From Pseudomonas asuensis (GTDB lineage: Bacteria; Pseudomonadota; Gammaproteobacteria; Pseudomonadales; Pseudomonadaceae): a DNA stretch of 64,000 bases. Every line of letters starts with the position of its first letter. The first letter of the stretch is position 1. The notes below the pieces were generated by a model. It worked only from the letters and a program-made list of their open reading frames with translations, searched no databases and was not told the DNA's origin. Position numbers and translations under genes: made by a program. The stretch covers positions 460,646 through 524,645 of the forward strand of contig NZ_BMNW01000004.1 in NCBI RefSeq assembly GCF_014646755.1. The letters run 5' to 3'. This document shows, piece by piece, positions 1 through 10,406 of this stretch.

Positions 1-1105
1 GTTGGTAACGGTTGCCGGAAAACGCTAGTTCAACGAACAGGCACAGACGCTCACCGATCAGTGCCAATTGGTGAGGAAAGTCTAGGATACGACCACGGCG
101 TAGGGTATCGCGCTCCTGATGGATACGCTGAATGACCTGCGTATTCAAGCGGCGTAGCAGCTCTTCGAACTCTTGGCGGACTACCGCTGCGTCTGTGGCG
201 TTTTGCTCCTTGCGGAAGCTGGTGCCAAAGACCTGCTCGCTTTCCTCGCGGGACAGCTGGTCAAAGAACTCTTCAAAGCCTAGTACCTGGTCCGCCTTGC
301 TCAGAACAAGATAGACCGGAACATCGACCTTTAACTGCTGGTGGATATCGTGCAGACGAGCACGAATCTGGCGAGCCAGGGTTTCCAGTTCGATCTCAGT
401 ACCATTCAATAGCTGATCGACCGGTACGGTAACCAACACACCATTCAGCGGACGTGCGCGGCGACGGCGACGCAGCAGGGTCAGCAGCATCTGCCATGTG
501 CTGGCATCTACAGTGGCATCCGGCTGGCTCAGGTAGCGGCCTGCGGTATCGACCAGAACACCGTGATCGGCAAAGTACCAATCGCAATGGCGGGTGCCAC
601 CGACATCCTTGGTGAGGCGGTTGGCGTCACGGTTAAGCGGAAACTCAAGACCGGAGAAATCCAGAAGAGAGGTTTTGCCACTGCCCTGGGGGCCGATCAC
701 CAGATACCAAGGCAATTCCTGTTTCCAGCGCTCGCTACGGGCGCGGTACAGGCTAGAGCTTTTCAGCGTTTGAAGTGCATCCTTGAAACGACTGCGCAGC
801 TCCTGCTGTTCCTCGGTGATCTGTTCGTGACGACGCAGGCGCTCCTGGCCATCCTCGGTTTCGAGGGCGCGCTTCTTGCGTACACCGCTGCGCCAGCTGA
901 CGAATACAATGAAGAGACCCCAGCAGAGGAACAGGGCACTGAGTGTGACGAGTCGCGTAGTAGCTGGCGCCCAGAATTTATGATCGGCAACGGCCAGCAA
1001 TGGTCCGACAAACCAGACCAATAGAGCCAGAACCAAAACCAGGGTCAGACTCCAGACCCAGGTCTTACGGAAAATAACCGCCAGATTGCGGAAGAACTGT
1101 TTCAT
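1..1105 (-). CDS. tssM: T6SS membrane complex protein TssM/IcmF (N-terminal part, cut by window edge)
   Basis: TssM spans the inner membrane and, with TssL and the TssJ lipoprotein, forms the envelope channel that anchors the type VI secretion baseplate. About 368 N-terminal codons are visible; the family is usually 1100-1200 residues, so the rest lies left of the window. The start MKQFFRNLAVIFRK is followed by two hydrophobic segments at about residues 17-36 and 41-64, a basic charged cytoplasmic stretch, and a Walker A motif GPQGSGKTS near residue 120, followed by the DTAGRYL Walker B-like region of IcmF GTPase-like domains. It is the last visible gene of the operon, 19 bases after tssL. 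The start codon is read from the sequence. Confidence 0.93.
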   Translation of the reverse strand, partial: MKQFFRNLAVIFRKTWVWSLTLVLVLALLVWFVGPLLAVADHKFWAPATTRLVTLSALFLCWGLFIVFVSWRSGVRKKRALETEDGQERLRRHEQITEEQQELRSRFKDALQTLKSSSLYRARSERWKQELPWYLVIGPQGSGKTSLLDFSGLEFPLNRDANRLTKDVGGTRHCDWYFADHGVLVDTAGRYLSQPDATVDASTWQMLLTLLRRRRRARPLNGVLVTVPVDQLLNGTEIELETLARQIRARLHDIHQQLKVDVPVYLVLSKADQVLGFEEFFDQLSREESEQVFGTSFRKEQNATDAAVVRQEFEELLRRLNTQVIQRIHQERDTLRRGRILDFPHQLALIGERLCLFVELAFSGNRYQ

Positions 1106-1124
1106 TGCGCAAACATCCCTGTTG

Positions 1125-2000
1125 TCACGTATTTGGCTCGGCCATCTTGGCCGTAGTCAGCTGCTCGTATGGCTGCAGCACGCTTTCGCGTTGTTCGCCT
1201 AATACCCAGGCGAAACCACCATATAGCACACCTAGGCAAATCAGGGTAAACAGAGCGACCAACCACCATGGAACAATGCGCACAAGGCTGCGGCGACCGT
1301 CTTGCAGGCCCTGCCAATGGGGAGACAGCTCTCGCGGAATATCACCACGTAGCTGACGAATTTGGCGATAGACGCTGTCTCGGATGGCTTCAAGCTCCAG
1401 CATGCCACGAGGCAGGACCCGGTACTTGCCCTCAAAACCCAACGCAAGGCACAAGTACATGAGTTCGAGCATCTGTAGATGCTTGACCGGGTTGCGTGTC
1501 AGGCGCTCCAGCAACTGGAAGAATTTTTCGCCGCCAAACGTCTCGTTATGAAAGTTGCTCAGAAGACTCATCTGAGACCATTCGCTCTCATTACCCCATG
1601 GCGTCGTGACTACGGCTTCGTCTATTACCGTGCACAGTACATAGCGCGCTGCCATGACTTGACCGCTTTCAGCCCCTTCGCCAAAGGCGCGGTGTTCGAA
1701 CAGCTTGATGGCTGTCGTAAGGCGCTCTTTTAGGGCATACAGGTCTTCGGCATGGTAGCTGTGTTTGAGTTGAACCACTTCGGACAACAGGCCAGAGGCC
1801 GCCGCGATCAGTGGGTTGACGCTCAAGTTGAAGCTTTCCGCCGGACGCAGGCGGGCGGCATAGATCATCCGCTCTTCCAACTGCTCGACCCGGGGTGAGT
1901 CGGCGAAGTCGGTCAACGGGTTATGTGACGAGCTCGCCGTACCCTGGCGGCTCAGCACAACGGTTTTATCATCCTGACCGTAATCGTGATCCTTGATCAT
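1125..2000 (-). CDS. tssL: T6SS protein TssL (DotU family, short form)
   Basis: TssL is an inner-membrane, tail-anchored partner of TssM and links the membrane complex to the baseplate through TssK. The 291-residue product has the DotU cytoplasmic helical domain (typical stretch NPLIAAASGLLSEVVQLK near residue 63) and a single C-terminal transmembrane segment at about residues 245-267 (WWLVALFTLICLGVLYGG). No OmpA-like peptidoglycan-binding extension follows it, so this is the short form. Two bases separate it from the tssK stop, which suggests translational coupling. Confidence 0.93.
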   Translation of the reverse strand: MIKDHDYGQDDKTVVLSRQGTASSSHNPLTDFADSPRVEQLEERMIYAARLRPAESFNLSVNPLIAAASGLLSEVVQLKHSYHAEDLYALKERLTTAIKLFEHRAFGEGAESGQVMAARYVLCTVIDEAVVTTPWGNESEWSQMSLLSNFHNETFGGEKFFQLLERLTRNPVKHLQMLELMYLCLALGFEGKYRVLPRGMLELEAIRDSVYRQIRQLRGDIPRELSPHWQGLQDGRRSLVRIVPWWLVALFTLICLGVLYGGFAWVLGEQRESVLQPYEQLTTAKMAEPNT

Positions 2001-2002
2001 TG

Positions 2003-3334
2003 TCAGCTCCTGACTGCCCAGAATTTGAGTTCGAGTCCGGGGAAGTCACCGGACACGTGAATGGCGAAACCGCCTGACTGCTCCAGTTGCGCCTGTTCGT
2101 CGGCGCTGAGTTCGAGGGCGAAATAGGTCTTGCCGGAGTGGAACGGGATCTGCCGCGGAGCGACCGGCATGGGTTTGATTCGAATACCGGGCAGGTGCAG
2201 GTTGACCAGCTGGCGGATACGCTCCACCGGGCCAATCTTCAGGTGTGCCGGTAAACGTTGGCGCAGCTCTTCCGAATCGCATTGGGCGCTGGCGGCGAGG
2301 ACAAAGGAGGCGGAAGAAATGAGGCTGTGATCATGCAGCGGCGATACCTGAATGCCGTACTGACGCTGTTGCAGGACCAGCTCGACAGCATGTTGCTCCA
2401 GTACCATCGACAGAACATGGCGCAGTGAGTCCATCAGCTTGCGAAAGCTTTGAGCCTGATCGCTGTGCTGGTAGCGGTTATCCAGGCGCGGACGCTTGGT
2501 TTCACTAGAGAAGGTAGCCAGCTCGCCTAGCAGCCCAAGCAACTCGCGGAAGATCAGTTCAGGATGCAGCTGCTCCAGCGTTAGAGAATGACGAAGCGTC
2601 GGCTCGTAGCGGTTGATCAGCTGAAGCATCATGAAGTCACCGACTTCAGCGGTACCTACCTTGCCAGTGGCGCGGATGCGCTCGGCCAGGATGTCACCTC
2701 GATGGGCCAGCATGCTGATGACTTCTTTCAGGCAGGAGAGCAGGTAGTCCGATGCATGGACGTGCAGATAGGTAGGGGTAAAATCACCGTCTAAGCTGAT
2801 GACCCCATCTGGTGTTGTGTCCAACACTTCACAGACTTTGAGTTTGACAAAGGCTTCGTCATTGGACCGCTCACCAAGCAGCAATTTGAAGTCCGGGCGA
2901 CCACAGCTGACTTGGCTGATGATGCTTTCACCAGCATTCGAGTCCGCGACTTCAGCCTCATAGGCGCGATAACGGGCCAGGACATCCTTTTGCTCAAGGC
3001 GCCTAGTCTCCACATGATTACCCGTGACCAGTGGCAGTGCCAGATAGACAGAGGCACTGCTGGTATTGGCTGGGACATCCAGCGCCAGGGGTTCGCCTTC
3101 GCTGGTCATCTCGAACAGTGCGCCATCCGGCAGCACGCCGGAGGCCTGGCTGATCACCAGTTTACCCATGCTTAGAAACTGGCGGTCGATAACGAGGCTA
3201 AAGAAGCCCCAGGTGTAACTTCCCAGTTGACGAGTACGCGCTTTTAACTGGTCATCGTGGTATCGGTCGCTTTGCTGGAAGTGCTGAGGACGCAGCAGCA
3301 TACCTTCCTGCCAGATCACTTTATGTGCAGTCAT
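2003..3334 (-). CDS. tssK: T6SS baseplate subunit TssK
   Basis: TssK is the trimeric baseplate component that connects the tail sheath assembly to the TssJLM membrane complex. The start chosen is the ATG giving MTAHKVIWQEGMLLRPQHFQQ, because this is the conserved family N-terminus and an AAGGAC ribosome-binding sequence lies just upstream. The open frame runs 18 codons further up, but that part overlaps tssJ. The resulting 443 residues match the usual family length. It lies between tssJ (4 bases away) and tssL (2 bases away). Confidence 0.95.
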   Translation of the reverse strand: MTAHKVIWQEGMLLRPQHFQQSDRYHDDQLKARTRQLGSYTWGFFSLVIDRQFLSMGKLVISQASGVLPDGALFEMTSEGEPLALDVPANTSSASVYLALPLVTGNHVETRRLEQKDVLARYRAYEAEVADSNAGESIISQVSCGRPDFKLLLGERSNDEAFVKLKVCEVLDTTPDGVISLDGDFTPTYLHVHASDYLLSCLKEVISMLAHRGDILAERIRATGKVGTAEVGDFMMLQLINRYEPTLRHSLTLEQLHPELIFRELLGLLGELATFSSETKRPRLDNRYQHSDQAQSFRKLMDSLRHVLSMVLEQHAVELVLQQRQYGIQVSPLHDHSLISSASFVLAASAQCDSEELRQRLPAHLKIGPVERIRQLVNLHLPGIRIKPMPVAPRQIPFHSGKTYFALELSADEQAQLEQSGGFAIHVSGDFPGLELKFWAVRS

Positions 3335-3338
3335 GGGG

Positions 3339-3821
3339 TCAGTCCTTGGCCTTTTTCTCAGGCGAGGCGGAGTGAATGCCCTCGGCATCCAAGGACAGAT
3401 CCGCGCGGGTGATCTGTTTGGACGGAACCTCGATCACATAGCGCCATTGGGTTTCCGGCAGGTCACGATAGGCGGCCAGTACGCCGACATAGCGGCTATC
3501 GTTCTGGACGGATAATTTCAGGTCACGCTTCTCACCGGGGCGCAGTTCGATTTCTTCAGAAGCGACCAGATCAGGCGACAGGGCCTCGCGTGGGCGCTCA
3601 TACAGCGAGAAGAAATCCGCATTCTGGAAGGCAATAGGGTGTTTTAGCTCGATCAGACGGATCACGATCGGCGAAGGACGACCATTGAGGTCCGGGTTCA
3701 GGGTGTCGCTACCGGACAGGCTCAGGTCAAGCTTGGTCACGTCGGAGCTCATGGAAGAGCAACCTGTAAAGGTCATGGCGGCCAGCAGGGCCAGGGGAGC
3801 AAAGCGGATCATGGTGTTCAT
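3339..3821 (-). CDS. tssJ: T6SS outer-membrane lipoprotein TssJ
   Basis: TssJ is the outer-membrane lipoprotein of the T6SS trans-envelope complex and binds the periplasmic part of TssM. The 160-residue product begins with a lipoprotein signal, MNTMIRFAPLALLAAMTFTGCSS, with the lipobox FTGC placing the acylated cysteine at residue 21. The mature part is the short beta-rich domain expected for TssJ, ending in a lysine-rich tail. Its start overlaps the stop of the fha gene by four bases (ATGA type), consistent with translational coupling. In P. aeruginosa HSI-II the equivalent gene is lip2. Confidence 0.9.
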   Translation of the reverse strand: MNTMIRFAPLALLAAMTFTGCSSMSSDVTKLDLSLSGSDTLNPDLNGRPSPIVIRLIELKHPIAFQNADFFSLYERPREALSPDLVASEEIELRPGEKRDLKLSVQNDSRYVGVLAAYRDLPETQWRYVIEVPSKQITRADLSLDAEGIHSASPEKKAKD

Positions 3822-5032
3822 CCTTGAAAGTCGGTGTTCAGCGTGGCGATCAGACGGACCTGCTCTTCATAAGCAGTGGCAAAGTCACGGGCAAACAAGC
3901 GTTCGCTCCAATCGCCATCCTGGCGCAGGCTGTGATGATGACGACGATAGGCGCGCCAGCGGCTGCCTGCCGTTGCAAATAGCGGCTTGCGTCCCTCACG
4001 CTCAAAACGCAGGGTCAGCTGCTCGGGATCCAGTTGGTCCAGCGTGGCCTTGACGACAGCGCGGCTGGCGGCGAGCAGGGCGACCTGATGGGCCTGAAGG
4101 TCGCGATAAGCGCGGGTGATGGCCTGATCTGCCGGTAGCTGGCCGGGCTTGTCGCCCTTGAGCATGTGCCCCAGCGTTTCGGTGCTATCCGCGCCGTGCT
4201 TGAGGGGGTTATTACCGGCACTCTGAACGGTCGTGAGGGACAGACGCAGCTCGTTCTTTACCTCGCTACGAGTGCGCAGGGTTTGTTGCAGGCCGCTCAT
4301 GCTCTGACGCAGCAGGCGAGCCGCATTGAATGCCAACGCCTCGCGTGCTTCGTCATCCAGACCGGACAGGTCCAGGCCAAGTGCCTGACCGTAACGGTCC
4401 CAGAACTCCTGTGACTGATGCTTAGGCACTGCCCGCACCGGTTCCGGCTGTGGCGCTGCTTCTGGCTCGGGTACAGGGATCAGTTTGGGTACAGTCAGGC
4501 TTTCCATGTCGACACGGGCATAGTCGGCACGGGATTCATCGACACGTGGGCTAACCAGGATGGATAGCTCATCAGGCTCGGTATAACCCTGGTCCTGGCG
4601 ATCAAGGGCCGTAAGCGGGTCCAGTTCAAGAAAGGCATCATCCGGGATCAGACCATTTGCGCTATTGGCTGGCATGGGACGGCCCAGGTCCAGGTCGAAG
4701 CGTGAGGGATCCTGCAGGAGACGGGCACGAATCTCGAAATCACCCAGGCAGAATATATTGCCGTGCTCAATGCGATGGGGCTGGCCTTTGACCAGGCGGG
4801 CGCCGTTATCCTTGAGCGTGATGCCATTGCTGCTGGTATCCGTAAGGTAAAAGGCGTCGTCACGACAGCTGACCAGCGCATGGTGGCTGGACAGGACGCG
4901 ATTACGGTCGGGGATAACCCAGTCGCTGTCCTCGGCGCGCCCAATGATGCCGCCGACCTGTTTAAAGGTCCGCGTCGTCAACATGCCGGGTACGAATTGC
5001 TGGGCGCTGACCAGATCAAAAACCAGTTCCAT
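3818..5032 (-). CDS. fha: T6SS-associated FHA domain protein (TagH/Fha family)
   Basis: Fha/TagH proteins bind phosphothreonine peptides and help post-translational control or assembly of T6SS. The start chosen gives MELVFDLVSAQQF, preceded by AAGGAG at good spacing; the frame stays open 7 codons further upstream. An N-terminal FHA domain spans about residues 20-90, with its signature residues visible (G-R, S-S-x-H and S-S-N-G motifs). A proline/glutamate-rich linker follows around 140-200. The C-terminal half (about 200-404) matches the TagH-type T6SS domain. No PpkA kinase or PppA phosphatase gene is in the window; in HSI-II these lie beyond tssM, which here would be off the left edge. Confidence 0.9.
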   Translation of the reverse strand: MELVFDLVSAQQFVPGMLTTRTFKQVGGIIGRAEDSDWVIPDRNRVLSSHHALVSCRDDAFYLTDTSSNGITLKDNGARLVKGQPHRIEHGNIFCLGDFEIRARLLQDPSRFDLDLGRPMPANSANGLIPDDAFLELDPLTALDRQDQGYTEPDELSILVSPRVDESRADYARVDMESLTVPKLIPVPEPEAAPQPEPVRAVPKHQSQEFWDRYGQALGLDLSGLDDEAREALAFNAARLLRQSMSGLQQTLRTRSEVKNELRLSLTTVQSAGNNPLKHGADSTETLGHMLKGDKPGQLPADQAITRAYRDLQAHQVALLAASRAVVKATLDQLDPEQLTLRFEREGRKPLFATAGSRWRAYRRHHHSLRQDGDWSERLFARDFATAYEEQVRLIATLNTDFQG

Positions 5033-5049
5033 GGTATGTACTCCTTGCG

Positions 5050-5184
5050 TCAATTGCCGCGGTTAAGTGCTTTCGGATCGCCGAGCGGGCGATAGTCCTT
5101 ATCGGTGCTCTTTGGATTGCTGGAGCAGCCAGCCACGCCCAGCGTCAGGGTCAGTAGTGCGGCGATCCAGAGTCGAGTGGGCAT
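5050..5184 (-). CDS. Small lipoprotein between sfa and fha (HSI-II orfX position)
   Basis: This is a 44-residue predicted lipoprotein, starting MPTRLWIAALLTLTLGVAGC with lipobox VAGC and the acylated cysteine at residue 20. The short mature part carries the stretch DYRPLGDPKALNRGN. The start was chosen because GAGGT lies just upstream; the frame is open 22 codons further up but without lipoprotein character. P. aeruginosa HSI-II has a small gene at the same place, between sfa2 and fha2. Its function is not known to me, and a role in the T6SS is inferred only from position. Confidence 0.75.
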   Translation of the reverse strand: MPTRLWIAALLTLTLGVAGCSSNPKSTDKDYRPLGDPKALNRGN

Positions 5185-5246
5185 GGTGGTTACCTCAAGT
5201 GATGCGTTGTGTTGGTGTGAAGTTGGCAAGAGGGGCATGAGTCGGC

Positions 5247-6752
5247 TCATAAGTCGGTCGGGCTGATACTCAGCCGCTCCATGCGGTACAGCAGTGTGCG
5301 GCGCGGCAAGCCCAGCTCGCGGGCGGCATGGGTCTGGTTGCCGTTGTTTTTGCGCAGGCAGTCAATGACGAGTCCGCGCTCCAGCTGGTCCATCCGCTCG
5401 CGCAGGGTCAGGCCGACTTCGGGCATCGTCTCCTGGCGCAGCGGGAAATGTTCGGGTCTCAATTCATTGCCGTCACATAGCAGAACCGCGCGCTCAACGA
5501 GACCTTTGAGCTCGCGGACATTGCCCGGGAAGGCGTAGCCCGCCAGCCGATCCAGTGCGGCTTCTGTCCAGCGACAGGGTTCGCGTTGCAAAAAGGCGCA
5601 GGCCTTCTCGGCAAAATGGCGTGCTAGTCGTGGAATATCGTCGCCACGCTCGCGTAGTGCCGGCAGCTCAATAGGGAAATGCGTGAGGCGGTAGTAGAGG
5701 TCCTCACGGAAGTTACCCTGCAATACCTGGTTGTAGAGATCACGGTGGGTTGCGGCGACGATTCGCACATCTACCTTGTGAGTCTCGGTGGAACCGAGCG
5801 GACGCACTTCGCCTTCCTGTAGAACGCGCAACAGCTTGGCCTGAAGGGTCAAGGGCATGTCGCCGATCTCGTCCAGAAACAGGGTGCCGCCATTGGCCGC
5901 GTCGAACAGGCCCTGGCGATCTCGATCAGCTCCTGTAAAAGCACCTTTACGGTAGCCGAACAGTTCGCTTTCGAGCAGATTTTCCGGCAATGCGGCACAG
6001 TTCTGAACGACGAACGCTTGTGTACGGCGGGCGCCACAATCATGAATGGCTCGGGCGACCAGCTCTTTGCCGGTACCCGTTTCGCCGGTCAGCAATACCG
6101 TGACTGGGTTGTGCAAAACCTTACCGATTAATTGGTACACACCTCGCATCGCGTTGCTGTTACCGATCATGCCGTATCCGCTGGCGCACGGTTTGACCGG
6201 TTCGGTTACCGGAGCTGTTTCCGGCTCGGATGTTTGTAAACGCTGAAGCAGGTTCAATTGCGCGATGGCAAAGGTCCCCAATGGCGAGAGCAGACCACTC
6301 AGGGCTTCAAGGTCACGGGTACGGTGTGTAGCGCATACCATGACGCCTTGTACGCTGCCCTGTGCATCGGCCAGTGGCAAGCACAGCAGGCTTTTCCAGG
6401 TGTACCCCGCCGGTAAAAAGTCAACGGCATGCAGGCTTGGATGGAGTTCGGTCAAGGCCAATGGACGATTCTGGAACAAGCAGTACTGCAACAGTTGCCC
6501 GTCGTAATCGGCGGGCAAGCTATTGTCGTGACAGGCTTGGCGCTGTTCGTTGATCCAGGCCGCCGACAGGGTTAGCGAGGTATGCGTAGCGTCCAAAAGG
6601 TAGAGTTGACAGAGGTCGGCCTGGGAAAGGTGGGCGGCCGCCTCAATCAGTTCACCCAACAAACTCTCACGACTGGCCTCCTGTGCCAGACGTGCGAAGC
6701 GTTGAAGTAGCACTTCGGTTGGGCGCAGGGGCTGAATGGCTTCGGGAAGCAT
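5247..6752 (-). CDS. sfa: Sigma-54-dependent activator of the T6SS cluster (Sfa type)
   Basis: This is a bacterial enhancer-binding protein that remodels sigma-54 RNA polymerase. About residues 10-160 form a GAF-like sensor. An AAA+ domain follows at about 195-420, with Walker A GETGTGKE, the sigma-54 contact loop GAFTGA, and a Walker B region around [10 protein letters not shown] Fis-type helix-turn-helix lies at the C-terminus (about 460-495, [18 protein letters not shown]). The start giving [14 protein letters not shown] is preferred because GAGGTGG precedes it and longer versions would overlap clpV. Known Sfa proteins act on T6SS or other sigma-54 promoters; no -24/-12 element is obvious upstream of tssA here, so targets may lie elsewhere, for example at hcp/vgrG genes outside the window. 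Confidence 0.92.
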   Translation of the reverse strand: MLPEAIQPLRPTEVLLQRFARLAQEASRESLLGELIEAAAHLSQADLCQLYLLDATHTSLTLSAAWINEQRQACHDNSLPADYDGQLLQYCLFQNRPLALTELHPSLHAVDFLPAGYTWKSLLCLPLADAQGSVQGVMVCATHRTRDLEALSGLLSPLGTFAIAQLNLLQRLQTSEPETAPVTEPVKPCASGYGMIGNSNAMRGVYQLIGKVLHNPVTVLLTGETGTGKELVARAIHDCGARRTQAFVVQNCAALPENLLESELFGYRKGAFTGADRDRQGLFDAANGGTLFLDEIGDMPLTLQAKLLRVLQEGEVRPLGSTETHKVDVRIVAATHRDLYNQVLQGNFREDLYYRLTHFPIELPALRERGDDIPRLARHFAEKACAFLQREPCRWTEAALDRLAGYAFPGNVRELKGLVERAVLLCDGNELRPEHFPLRQETMPEVGLTLRERMDQLERGLVIDCLRKNNGNQTHAARELGLPRRTLLYRMERLSISPTDL

Positions 6753-6762
6753 TGCGACCACC

Positions 6763-9387
6763 TCAGGCAAACTCACACAGAACCGCGCCATCACCATCCA
6801 GTGTGGCATGGACATGGGTCAGGGTTTCGCCCGCTGCCATTGCCTCTAGCAAGCGGTCAGCAATGCGTGGTAGCAGGTATTGGTCAAGCAGGTGGTCAAT
6901 CAGGCGGGCACCGCTATCGCTCTGAGTGCAACGCTCGGTCAGGTGGTCAATCAATGCTTCGCTATGGCTTAGCGTCAGTTGACGGCGAGCCAGACGCTGG
7001 CCGAGACGCTCCAACTTAACGCCCACCAGTTCACGCAACACATCGCCGCCGACCGGGTAGTAGGGAACAACGCGCATACGTGCCAGCAACGCAGGCTTGA
7101 AATGACGGGTCAGCGCAGGGCGGATAGCCTGCTCCAGCTCATCAACCGGCGGACGCTGGCCTTCTTCGCACAGGCTGGCGATACGGTCGCTGGCCAGATT
7201 GGACGTCAGCAGGAAGAGGACGTTGCGGAAGTCGATCTCGCGGCCTTCGCCGTCATTGGCAACGCCCTTGTCGAAGATCTGATAGAACAGATTTAGAACG
7301 TCCGGATCGGCTTTCTCAACTTCGTCCAGCAAGACGACAGAATAAGGCTTTTGGCGTACGGCCTCGGTCAGCATGCCGCCTTCGCCATAGCCTACATAGC
7401 CGGGCGGTGCACCGATCAAGCGCGAAACGGTATGCTTCTCCTGGAATTCAGACATGTTGATGACGGTCAAAAAGCGCTCGCCGCCATACAGCAGGTCCGC
7501 CAGCGCCAGACCGGTTTCGGTCTTGCCTACACCACTAGGCCCTACCAGCAGGAATACGCCTACGGGCGCATCAGGGTTATTCAGGCCCGCAGCGGCTGCA
7601 CGCATGGCCCGGTTGAGGACTTCAACCGCCTGACCCTGGCCGCGAACACGTGCGCTGAGGTCATCGGCGAAGCGAGCCACTTTTGCATTGTGCTCGCGAG
7701 CTAATTGCGACAGCGGCACGCCTGTCCAATGGCTGATCACCTCTGCCACCAGACGCGGGCAGACCTCGAAGCTGACCAAACGCCCTTCAGCCTGGGCTGT
7801 CGAAAGCTGAGTCTGAACCGCTACCAATTCCTGCTCCAGAGTGGCCAGGTCCATCTCGTCTACCGCTTGGCCTTCAGCTTCGGTAATATTTTCGACGGCT
7901 GTGCTGTCTTGCTTTACGCGTGCTTCGGCACACTGCTGACGTAGCTCCAGGAGGCGCATAGCCAGGTCACGCTGAGCACTCCAGAGGGCTTCCAACTGTT
8001 CCTGCTCGGCCTGAGCCTCAACCAGGCGATTTTCCAGACGATTCAGCGCCTCTTCGTCAATGGCAAGGCCAGACTCCAGGTCACGGCTCAGCGCAGCAAA
8101 CTGGCGCTCGCCTTGAGCGATTTCGCTGCGCAGGCGTTCAATGGCCTCTGGTGCAGCAGCCAGGCTGATACGAACCCGAGCGCAGGCAGTGTCGAGCACA
8201 TCGACCGCTTTGTCGGGCAGCTGGCGACCGGCCAGGTAACGTGCGGACAGTTCAGCAGCAGCCACGACGGCATCATCGCGCAGGTAGATGCCATGGCTTT
8301 TTTCATACACGGAGGCCAGACCACGAAGGATGGTGATGGCTTCTGTTACCGTGGGCTCCATCAGTTTGACTGGTTGGAAACGGCGAGCCAGAGCCGGGTC
8401 CTTCTCAAAATACTTCTTGTACTCGCTCCATGTGGTTGCCGCCACGGTACGCAGTTCTCCACGCGCCAGCGCAGGCTTTAACAAGTTAGCCGCATCAGAG
8501 CCACCTGCCTGACCACCGGCACCAATCAGGGTATGTGCTTCGTCAATGAAGAGGATGATCGGTTTGGGTGACGCTTTGACTTCATCAATCACGCCTTGCA
8601 GACGGCGCTCGAACTCACCTTTGACGCTGGCGCCAGCCTGTAACAGGCCCAGATCCAGGGACAGCAGCTCGACACCCTTGAGGGCTTCGGGTACTTCACT
8701 GGCGGCAATTCGAAGCGCCAGACCTTCGACGATAGCGGTCTTGCCCACGCCCGCTTCACCCACCACGATGGGGTTGTTCTTGCGGCGACGGGCCAGGATA
8801 TCGATCATCTGACGAATGGATTCATCGCGGCACAGGACTGGATCGAGCTTGCCGTCACGGGCCTGTTGCGTGAAGTTGTGAGTAAAGCGCGCCAGAAAGG
8901 ATTCGCCAGAAGCAGACTGAGCTGCCGTAGTCTGTGATTTCCGGGACTGGGCATAGTCGCGTAGACGCTCGGCATCAAGCTTGGCGATTAAGGGCTGGTA
9001 CTGCGTACCTGCATAGCGCATCGGGTTGCGCAGCAGGGCTAGAATCAGCGCGGCGGGGTCGATGTGGCTCTGGCCCAGCTCAAGGCTGGCAACCAGCAGG
9101 GCATCCTGAAGCCACTGCACCAGCTCCGCCGAAAAGACCGGGTTGCGTGACTCACTGGCTTCTCCACGAGGTTGTAAGGTACGCGCCAGTTCACCGGGCT
9201 CGACGTCTGCGTCCTGCAGAGCGCGGGCCAGCAGGCTGTCCGAACGCTCCAGCAAATTCAGCATCAGGTCTTCGACCAGGATCTTGCTACCCCCACGAGT
9301 CAGGCAGCGTTGAGCGGCCTGTTCCAGGTCGCGGCGGGTGTCGGCATCCAGTGCCTGTACCAACTGTTGCAGGTCAACGTTGATCAT
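6763..9387 (-). CDS. clpV: T6SS AAA+ ATPase ClpV (TssH)
   Basis: ClpV is the hexameric unfoldase that disassembles contracted TssB/TssC sheaths for reuse. The 874-residue product has the Clp N-terminal domain (about 1-160), a first AAA+ module with Walker [10 protein letters not shown] near residue 212, a coiled middle domain rich in E/Q/A (about 410-530), and a second AAA+ module with Walker [10 protein letters not shown] near residue 600. The C-terminal D2-small domain closes the protein. AAGGACTGATGAC precedes the ATG. It lies 12 bases downstream of tssG and 10 bases upstream of sfa. Confidence 0.96.
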   Translation of the reverse strand: MINVDLQQLVQALDADTRRDLEQAAQRCLTRGGSKILVEDLMLNLLERSDSLLARALQDADVEPGELARTLQPRGEASESRNPVFSAELVQWLQDALLVASLELGQSHIDPAALILALLRNPMRYAGTQYQPLIAKLDAERLRDYAQSRKSQTTAAQSASGESFLARFTHNFTQQARDGKLDPVLCRDESIRQMIDILARRRKNNPIVVGEAGVGKTAIVEGLALRIAASEVPEALKGVELLSLDLGLLQAGASVKGEFERRLQGVIDEVKASPKPIILFIDEAHTLIGAGGQAGGSDAANLLKPALARGELRTVAATTWSEYKKYFEKDPALARRFQPVKLMEPTVTEAITILRGLASVYEKSHGIYLRDDAVVAAAELSARYLAGRQLPDKAVDVLDTACARVRISLAAAPEAIERLRSEIAQGERQFAALSRDLESGLAIDEEALNRLENRLVEAQAEQEQLEALWSAQRDLAMRLLELRQQCAEARVKQDSTAVENITEAEGQAVDEMDLATLEQELVAVQTQLSTAQAEGRLVSFEVCPRLVAEVISHWTGVPLSQLAREHNAKVARFADDLSARVRGQGQAVEVLNRAMRAAAAGLNNPDAPVGVFLLVGPSGVGKTETGLALADLLYGGERFLTVINMSEFQEKHTVSRLIGAPPGYVGYGEGGMLTEAVRQKPYSVVLLDEVEKADPDVLNLFYQIFDKGVANDGEGREIDFRNVLFLLTSNLASDRIASLCEEGQRPPVDELEQAIRPALTRHFKPALLARMRVVPYYPVGGDVLRELVGVKLERLGQRLARRQLTLSHSEALIDHLTERCTQSDSGARLIDHLLDQYLLPRIADRLLEAMAAGETLTHVHATLDGDGAVLCEFA

Positions 9388-9398
9388 GTCATCAGTCC

Positions 9399-10406
9399 TT
9401 AATGAGTCTTGCCGGCCAGCGTTACGACGCCGTCCGCATGTTCATGGCCAAGCCAGCTGGTCCAACCCAGGCGGCATGGGTTATCGGCGCCAAGCCGCAG
9501 CTCGCGGATGGCATCGGTGCGCAATTCCAGACGCAGGTCGTAGTCCAGCGGATCGCGCAACGTAAAGCGCACCAGGGCGCATAGCGGCGCATAACCTGCG
9601 CCAATGGGAAGAAATTCGTGGAAGCGGTTCCAGTCCAGCTCACGGATGTGAATACGAAATTTGCCGCTGCGGTCACGTACTTGCTGGCCAAGAACAAGGT
9701 TCTCGCCTAGGGTGCTGTTACACAGGCCCAGTCGGTTCTGCTGATCGGCAGAAATCTGTACCTGGCGCTCGATGCACTGTTCGATATGCATGGCGGCATG
9801 CTTGAAGTAATAGCGCAGCACTGCTTCGATCAAGGCCGCCGAGTGAGCGCGCAGGCTCAGCAGGCCCAGATAGGGCAGCAGGCGTTTCCAGTTGAGTTCC
9901 TGTGATTGGCGAATCGTCTCACCACGCAGACCTATCAAGGCAAACAGCTGGGCAGAAAAATCATCCATGGCGCCACGTTGAAAGCTGGCGTTGTAGCGGT
10001 ATTTACGCCAGATCGGCAGCAACAAGCGCTGGAAGCGATGATTGAAAAGATCCAGAAACTCGCGGGTTGGATTACCGGAGGGGCCATCCCCTAGCGCCTG
10101 CTCGCTATAAAATGCAGGCAAGGGCGAGCCGGCACCCGCCAGGCTGACCAGGTTCAGGCGCATCCGCGCGCGCATCTCACCGTCTTCTTCAAAGAACTCG
10201 ATACGATCGATATCGCTACCCGGAAACCCCAGGCTCGGGTTGGCCTGAAATTCGAGGCGGTCGTAGAGCGCTTCGTCATCCAGGTCGGGATTGTTCTGTC
10301 TAAGCTTTTCCAGTACCCGCTGTATGCCCTGGAAGAGGGTGTACTCACGGATACCGCAGCTCAGCGAGCTCAAAGCAAGGGCTGTTGCCCCATGCGCGGC
10401 GTCCAT
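9399..10406 (-). CDS. tssG: T6SS baseplate subunit TssG
   Basis: TssG with TssF and TssE builds the baseplate wedge. The 335-residue product shows family hallmarks such as GSDIDRIEFFEE and the LNLVSLAGAGSPLP region near residues 65-95. It starts inside the end of tssF, with a 37-base overlap, which is common for this gene pair. Length is close to the usual 330-350 residues of the family. No unusual feature is seen. Confidence 0.93.
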   Translation of the reverse strand: MDAAHGATALALSSLSCGIREYTLFQGIQRVLEKLRQNNPDLDDEALYDRLEFQANPSLGFPGSDIDRIEFFEEDGEMRARMRLNLVSLAGAGSPLPAFYSEQALGDGPSGNPTREFLDLFNHRFQRLLLPIWRKYRYNASFQRGAMDDFSAQLFALIGLRGETIRQSQELNWKRLLPYLGLLSLRAHSAALIEAVLRYYFKHAAMHIEQCIERQVQISADQQNRLGLCNSTLGENLVLGQQVRDRSGKFRIHIRELDWNRFHEFLPIGAGYAPLCALVRFTLRDPLDYDLRLELRTDAIRELRLGADNPCRLGWTSWLGHEHADGVVTLAGKTH

